Below, piece after piece: positions 57,955 through 64,000 of a stretch of 64,000 bases of DNA. This stretch comes from Unio delphinus (lineage: Eukaryota > Mollusca > Bivalvia > Unionida > Unionidae). Both the position numbers and the translations under genes were made by a program. Location of the stretch: NCBI GenBank assembly GCA_029339505.1, contig JAQISU010000189.1, positions 2,976,501-3,040,500 of the forward strand, written 5' to 3'. Below the pieces are notes generated by a model. It had not been told where the DNA came from and ran no database searches. It saw only the letters and a list, made by a program, of their open reading frames with translations. The stretch's first letter is position 1, and each line of letters starts with the position of its first letter.

Positions 57955-58460
57955 CGTAATGGTTGACTCCATTAGTCATCTCTAACTGTATGACATATAG
58001 TTTGATTCCATTAGTCATCTCTTACTTTGTGACATAAAGGCTGAATCCATTAGTCATCTCTAACTGTATGACATCAAGGTTGACTCTCTTACTGTATGCC
58101 ATTAGAGTTAACTCCATTAATCATTTCTTACTGAGTGACATAAAGTTTGACGTCATTAGTCATCTACTTCTGTATGACATAAAGGTTTACTCCATTAGCT
58201 GTCTCTTACTCTATTATATAAAGGTAGACTCCATTAGTCATCTATTACTGTATGACGTAAAGGTTGACTTCATTAGCCATCTCTTACTCTGTGATATAAA
58301 GGTAGACTCCATTAGTCATCTATTACTGTATGACATAAAGGCTGACTCCATTAGTCATCTCTTACTGTGTAACATAAAGGTTGACTCCATTAGTCATCTC
58401 TTACTGTGTGACATAGAGGTTGATTCCATTACCCATCTCTTACTGTGTGACATAAAGGAG
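57955..58460. repeat. 39-bp tandem array (about 12 units), in-frame open on plus strand
   Basis: The unit is 'gttgactccattagtcatct' followed by 'cttactgtgtgacataaag'. The period of 39 keeps one frame open from 58068 to 58526, giving a 13-residue repeat S-I-S-H-L-L-L-Y-D-I-K-V-D. The frame has no family resemblance and lies in an intron, so it is a chance consequence of the period. Confidence 0.9.
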
Positions 58461-58639
58461 GATGCATCAGACCTAATCTACATCCTCAAGCCAACAAGGT
58501 GGATGGGGAGTGGTCAGACACACTGAGATCGCATGCGAATTCACAAGTAATTCTGCATTTGACATTGTACAACTAATTTAATTTGTATATTTAAGCTTAT
58601 CAAGACAATAATTTGGGCACTTGTTTTTATATTTGTATA

Positions 58640-59450
58640 GCTTGGTCTAAGTACATTTCACAAATGTAGATTGGTCTAGCTTGCTGTAATAACAATATGC
58701 AGTATAGATTGGTCTGGATGGGCCTAATTCCATAAATAAATTGGTCTAACTTGATGTAATAACAATATGCAGTATAGATTGGTCTGGATGGGCCTAATCA
58801 CATATATATATATATTGGTCTAGCTTGATCTAAAAACAATATGCAGTATAGATTGGTCTGGATGGGCCTAATCACATAAATATATTGGTCTAGCTTGATG
58901 TAATAACAATATGCAGCATATTGGTCTGGATGGGCCTAATCACATATATATATTGGTCTAGCTTGATCTAAAAACAATATGCAGTATAGATTGGTCTGGA
59001 TGGGCCTAATCACATAAATATATTGGTCTAGCTTGATATAATAACAATATGCAGTATAGATTGGTCTGGATGGGCCTAATCACATAGAAATATTGGTATA
59101 GCTTGATGTAATACCAATATGCAGTATAGATTGGTCTGGATGGGCCTAATCACATACAAATATTGGTATAGCTTGATGTAATACCAATATGCAGTATAGA
59201 TTGGTCTGGATGGGCCTAATCACATAAATATATTGGTCTAGCTTGATCTATTAACAATATGCAGTATAGATTGGTCTGGATGGGCCTAATCACATACAAA
59301 TATTGGTATAGCTTGATGTAATACCAGTATGCAGTAAAGATTGGTCTGGATGGGCCTAATCACATAAATATATTGGTCTAGCTTGATGTAATAACAATAT
59401 GCAGCATAGATTGGTCTGGATGGGCCTAATCACATAAATGTAGATTGGTG
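58640..59450. repeat. 70-bp tandem array (about 11 units)
   Basis: The unit starts 'tagcttgatgtaataacaat' and continues 'atgcagtatagattggtctg' and 'gatgggcctaatcacataaa'. Spacing is close to 70 bp with small deletions in a few units. Higher-order alternation is visible ('ataacaat' units and 'ataccaat' units). Confidence 0.9.
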
Positions 59451-59600
59451 TTGTACGTCTTCTTTGTAGCCCACAGTAACTCATTCCACACTCTGTCAAA
59501 AGCCTTATTTGAAATCTATGAACACTTGATAGATGTCTTGTTGATGTTGATTTATGGATTATTGTCAAACCAAAGACCTGGCATACATATTAAGCAAATT
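59450..59600 (-). pseudogene. Fragment of a non-LTR reverse transcriptase
   Basis: On the minus strand 'QVFIDFK' and, in the neighbouring frame after a one-base change, 'FDRVWNELLWATKK' form RT motif A (F-I-D-F-x-K-A-F-D-x-V-W). No other RT motif is found nearby. It abuts the 70-bp array. Confidence 0.45.
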
Positions 59601-59604
59601 GTGA

Positions 59605-62600
59605 ACATCTAACCTTTTTTTCTTAGAATTTATCATATTGAGTATTGTTAACTCACCTGGCCACAAGACCAAGTCAACTTATGTGATGGCCATGCAATCA
59701 TAACGCGGCATGTATTTCCTCAAGAACAAGTCAGCTTATAATTGTGGATCTACAGCGAAGGCGTACATAATTCATTTACATATGCACATGTAAGCTTTTT
59801 ACAAGGCTCTATATCCATTATGTTTCATCCGCTGCCACAAGGTCAGGTTAAGCGTATGACATAGCCATGCATTGTTAATTCATAACCATTGCTCATTATA
59901 CTTATTGAAAATAACTGAACCGATTTTGAAGCAAATGATACACAGATTATCCTGCATAAATGCACTTTCAAATGTTTATAAACAATGCTACTCGGTAATC
60001 CACTATAATATATTTTCATTACAGTACTATGGAGAATAGTAATAACTCTTTGCGTAACTTAAATAAAAAAGCTGAACAAACTTCTATCAAATTTGTTTTA
60101 AATTATCCAGATGAGAAGATCTTTGCATAACTGATACTATCTCCATTCAAAAATATGGTCACCATTACTAAAAGAACGAAATCCAATGATATCAAATATA
60201 GTTACTGTTGCTAGATATTGAAAAACATTGAAATGACTTTCTTAAACTTTAGAACAGCATTTGATACAAAAATGGCAGAAAATATCTGAGATGAGTACAT
60301 TTTAAATTTTAACTGATAATTATCACTCAGATACAGGCACCATTAAAAGCATACATTACTTTCCAGTTTTCCTATCAAAGCAATTTAAAATAAAATAGAT
60401 GATTTAGCAAAATAATACACTTTAGGAATTCAGTTCAGTAATCTGTGATATAAAGTTGAAGATGTATACAAGACAACAAGTATGACAATTAGCATGATTA
60501 ACAGTTCTTAGATAAAATAAATTGTGGATCAATTTAGTTTTGGAAAACAATGGAGTTTGTGCAGTCTGTTAACAAAGGAAGTTTTTGCTGTTTTCGCATG
60601 AAATGTGAGTAGGAAACACATTTTGGGGACTATTTCTTAATACATCTTAATACATCGACTTCAAAGTAATATTCCATGAGACAAATGGCAAGTTGTGCTT
60701 GAAAAACAGTGTTTAAATGGTTAGTTTGCTGGTGCATGAGCAGAAGATACAAAAATTGGATTTTTTGTTGTGCTTAACAGTCCCATAATTTTCATATGCA
60801 GAAGACTCTTTATTCAAAATGTCCACCTAATCCTACTTTTTTGCACAGGTTCACCTGTCTGTGTGTAGTTCAGACCAGTCTGCCCTAGATCTGAGGCCAT
60901 AAAGTGTAATATCTGGACACAAAATTGGATTCCGACCATGGGTGAATTTCAGGTGGAAAAAAAAAACTGCTCCAACAAATTGGGTTTTTCCCTCTGTATT
61001 TTGTAGTGCAACTAAACTTTCCAGATTATTTGGTATCTTTGTAGAGCTAACTCTGTCTACCTTTATATAATACTACCCACTTTAGAGCATCATACATGAC
61101 CTTGTTGCTACAGACCTTGGAAGTAGGCTAACTTCATCATGCCCTGTAAACTCGGCGCTAGGGGTTAATGTGTTAAATGTAATTTAGAAACTTCATTCCC
61201 ATTGTTGCGCTTTGATGTACAACATTTTTTATATTGCCCACCACAAACTGACATAAGCCAAAGAACACTTTAAAATGATGTTGACATATGCCCAAGTTAT
61301 TATTTGTTGTTGTTTGGGGTGAAATTGGAGTTTTACAAGTGAATACATTGTTTTATGGCATTTCATATAGCATATGCCCATGGTCTCAATTATGGTTCAT
61401 GATTGATATTTTTAGCTTTAAAAAAAGCACTACAACCAAATATATTTTTTCCCAAAATGCTTCCAGATCTGATTACTATGATTAGTCCAAACATAACGAC
61501 ATTGTACGTTTTGGGTATCCTGACCCTCAGAGTTTTCCAACCATGCAAAAATTTAATAACCAGAAACAAATGTATAACTTCCTGATTGTTGTGACCAGAT
61601 TGCATTTGATCACATTTGCATTCTAACAGTAATTAATATAACATTCATGAATATGCTTACCCTTTGTTCTGATATTATAAGCACCTGGTAGATATAGACC
61701 AGAAGGACATGAACAACTACCTTTGCATACTGTTTGATTAATTTTAGTCAGTTCAAATTGACAGCAATATATAGCAGTCAACTACTGGAGGGTGTATATG
61801 TAATTTTTATTTAACATCATGTTGGTGAGTAGTATAATACTTACAAATTAAAGTATTTTCATAGAGGAGGGAAATTATTTCATGCAACCACGGTTCACTT
61901 TCAATACAATGATTGGATTGGTGACTGTTCAGTCCGCTACAAATTATTTAAGTGATTATATGGAGGGTGTTATCTACCCTTTGCATAATGTTATATTGTT
62001 GTTTTTGGTGTTTTCTGGTACCATGCAACCATGGTTCACTTTCAGTAAATGAAGTGGGAAGATGATTGCTTTGGTTGGGTACTTTCTAGCACCACAACAC
62101 AAGTAGTTTATTTAGCAGTCTATTGCTCAGGCAGTTGGAGTAAAATGCCATGACCATGCACAAAACATGGTAGCTGACCCAAACTGATCCAGTGGTTTGA
62201 TTTGAACCTGCACTTTTTTCTGTCTTTAGTCCATCAGGATAATGCTGGTTGTATGACTTTTGTACAAAAATAGCAATTCTTCTTATATATGATCATGGAG
62301 ATGACATTAATAACATGATAATAATAGAGAACATACTAACAATGTTCTTTAAGATTTACTTTCACCTGTAGAGGTTGAATATATATATGTGAATTTGAAC
62401 AACAGAGATAAGTGATATCAGACCCACTTTGGATTCCTGTTTGGTTTATTATGACTGTGCTTCAAAACGAAATGGCAACAAAGATGCCCATTTTACCAAA
62501 TTCGTAAAGTTTGCGCATTCAGTGATATTAAGGTGATAATTCTGTGATGTTAAAGTGATAATACATGAAGCCACAGTAATACTAAAACAAGTAGTTCAAA

Positions 62601-63145
62601 TTGTTTTTTTATTGGTTTCTAGGTCATCCAAATATCCTTTCATGAATGAAAACTGATGATGTAATTTGCAGCTTCTCACATGAGACTTATATTGTGTTTA
62701 AAGTATGTTTTATTGCACTTACTTTATGACTTGAACATTGGCTTAATGGAGAAGTGGCATTTTTCTAATACATAGATATAATGAGTGAGCATTTTAGTGT
62801 GATACCAATACATAAATATAATGAGTGAGCATTTTAGTGTGAATAATACTGCTAATATAATATGCTAATACTGATTGGCTCGAGACAGCAGAGCATATTA
62901 TGCTGTGATATCTGCTTTAAGGAAGAAGCCTATTGATTCTGAGGTCAATATGTAAAGGTTAGAATAGTTAATATAATAAAAATGGTTTCTGCACAATACT
63001 ATTTATTCAACATCATTCACCTGAATCAAATTTCATGGCTGGCTTGCTTTTGTTGTAAGGGACAAGTCGGTCATTTTTGGGACCATAGGTCAAATGTAAA
63101 CATCAATAACAAAGAGTAGAAGTTGCTTTGGACATAAATCTTAGG
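59605..63145. other. Intron, no supported gene
   Basis: The sequence is AT-rich. Short near-repeats such as 'catgcaacca-ggttcacttt' occur at 61882 and 62023, and 'cataaatataatgagtgagc' at about 62771 and 62811. No exon or domain was readable. Confidence 0.55.
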
Positions 63146-63149
63146 TACA

Positions 63150-63421
63150 TTGTTGTTGTTGTTGTTATAGGGTTAAATCTCAGTTACGTTGTTGTTGTTG
63201 TTGTTATAGGGTTTAATGTCATGTTTCAGTACAGGACATGGCAACCAGTTTTAGAACACAAGAACAGCCTGGAAAGAACAACCGACCCAAGAAAAGCTAC
63301 TGGCAAGCTTTCTTACATACCCGCATTGGCTGAGCCCAAGAATTGAACCTATGTAGACAGGTGAGATGGCAGTGATCCATAATGGTGAGCGCTTTAAACA
63401 CCTTGACCACTCATGGGCCCC
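63150..63421 (-). mobile_element. tRNA-derived SINE, reverse orientation
   Basis: Read on the minus strand it starts 'gggcccatgagtggtcaagg', has a degenerate B-box ('aggttcaattct'), shares 'gaaagcttgccagtagct' with the other copies and ends in a duplicated 'aaccctataacaacaac' tail. It is more diverged than the copies at 6.8 and 11.5 kb. Confidence 0.8.
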
Positions 63422-63908
63422 CTGAGTTATGCACATAGAAGATTATTAAACATGGTGCAGGTATATCATATTCCATTCATTGTGCTCTAGCTTTTGTGTC
63501 ATAAGTAGTTTAGTACTACATGGTATTACATGTTTGGAGGCATCCATCATTAGAAATTCATTTTCTCAAATTATAATGATGTAAAGTGACATGCACTATT
63601 GGCTATTTTCCTTCAGATGTGCAGAAGAAAAAATACAATACAATACAATATTAACAGATTTATTAAATTGACCAGAATAAATTTCAAGTGAGCTTGACAG
63701 ATGTGAAGTTTAGATTCAAATATATGTGTGTACAGTATGTATTGGTATAGTGATCATTTCTTTTTGGTATTGGTTCTAAAAAAATGACAAGAGAAAGAAA
63801 AGGCCAAAGTCAAGACCAGATCAGGTGACTTATGCATGAATCTTTGATTATACAACATCAAACAATTGTTACTTATTCCAAATTTATTGAAATACTGCTA
63901 CTTTTCAG

Positions 63909-64000
63909 CATTGAAATTTTGAGAGAGAACATTATGTTGGATCCAACATGGTTGATTGATGCTTTGAAGACCCTAATCAATGCTCAGCCTGACTTACCAG
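63909..64000 (+). CDS. ROCO gene exon: COR domain continuation, cut by the window end
   Basis: The exon starts after 'tgctacttttcag' in phase 2, matching the donor at 57623, and runs off the window. It encodes 'IEILRENIMLDPTWLIDALK', then 'TLINAQPDLP'. The L-D-P-x-W-L-I-D phrase is the hallmark of COR domains. Downstream exons (rest of COR, possible kinase or other domain) lie outside the window. Confidence 0.88.

Noticed and set aside
58068..58526. 152-codon plus-strand frame with Leu-rich repeats
   Set aside because: It arises from a 39-bp minisatellite whose period is a multiple of three. It lies in an intron and has no family resemblance.
58640..59450. CRISPR-like regular repeats
   Set aside because: Units are contiguous tandem repeats without unique spacers, in an intron-bearing eukaryotic sequence.

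Overview
The window looks like nuclear DNA of an invertebrate animal, most likely a mollusc or another lophotrochozoan. The reasons are its spliced genes with GT-AG introns, AT-rich and microsatellite-rich spacers, tRNA-derived SINEs, several retrotransposon clades, a hAT transposon, and a decayed Maverick/adintovirus-like capsid module. Nothing prokaryotic is present. The taxon is inferred from family resemblance only.

Region 0.2-8 kb holds a decayed endogenous dsDNA-virus or Maverick-type element. All recognisable genes lie head-to-tail on the minus strand (reading from high to low coordinates): a frameshifted gene of unknown function, a small basic virion-type protein, a double-jelly-roll major capsid protein, a hydrophobic pVI/pX-like peptide gene, an adenain-type cysteine protease, two related coiled-coil genes, a membrane protein gene, and a penton-like gene. 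Nearly all carry stops or frameshifts. No integrase or DNA polymerase was seen. A SINE with a 13-bp target duplication interrupts the upstream end, next to 42-bp and 45-bp tandem arrays.

Region 8-19.9 kb is mostly non-coding. It contains minisatellites, a second SINE, and a 3.4-kb interval bounded by inverted CCCAGCTAAC ends with AACGTT-rich subterminal repeats.

From about 19.96 kb to the window end, one plus-strand gene can be modelled. Its exons encode a beta-propeller (19957-20718), then a Roc GTPase and COR domain (41013-63909 onwards), so it would be a ROCO-family protein. All exon phases agree, including the propeller-to-Roc junction across a 20-kb intron. The propeller link is inference; the Roc-COR exons are well supported. 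The gene runs off the right edge.

The introns are full of nested elements. They include a hAT transposon (24844-27387, perfect 8-bp target duplication) inserted into a 136-bp tandem triplicate, two L1/Tx1-like LINEs (about 28.0-33.0 and 37.4-39.9 kb) plus two ORF1 relics (48.0-48.5 and 50.2-50.8 kb), and a 5'-truncated RTE-like LINE with a 919-codon uninterrupted frame and a 14-bp target duplication (33924-36640). Also present are a Gmr1-like Ty3/gypsy element whose integrase precedes its reverse transcriptase (42474-47821, internally deleted), and 39-bp and 70-bp minisatellites (58-59.5 kb).
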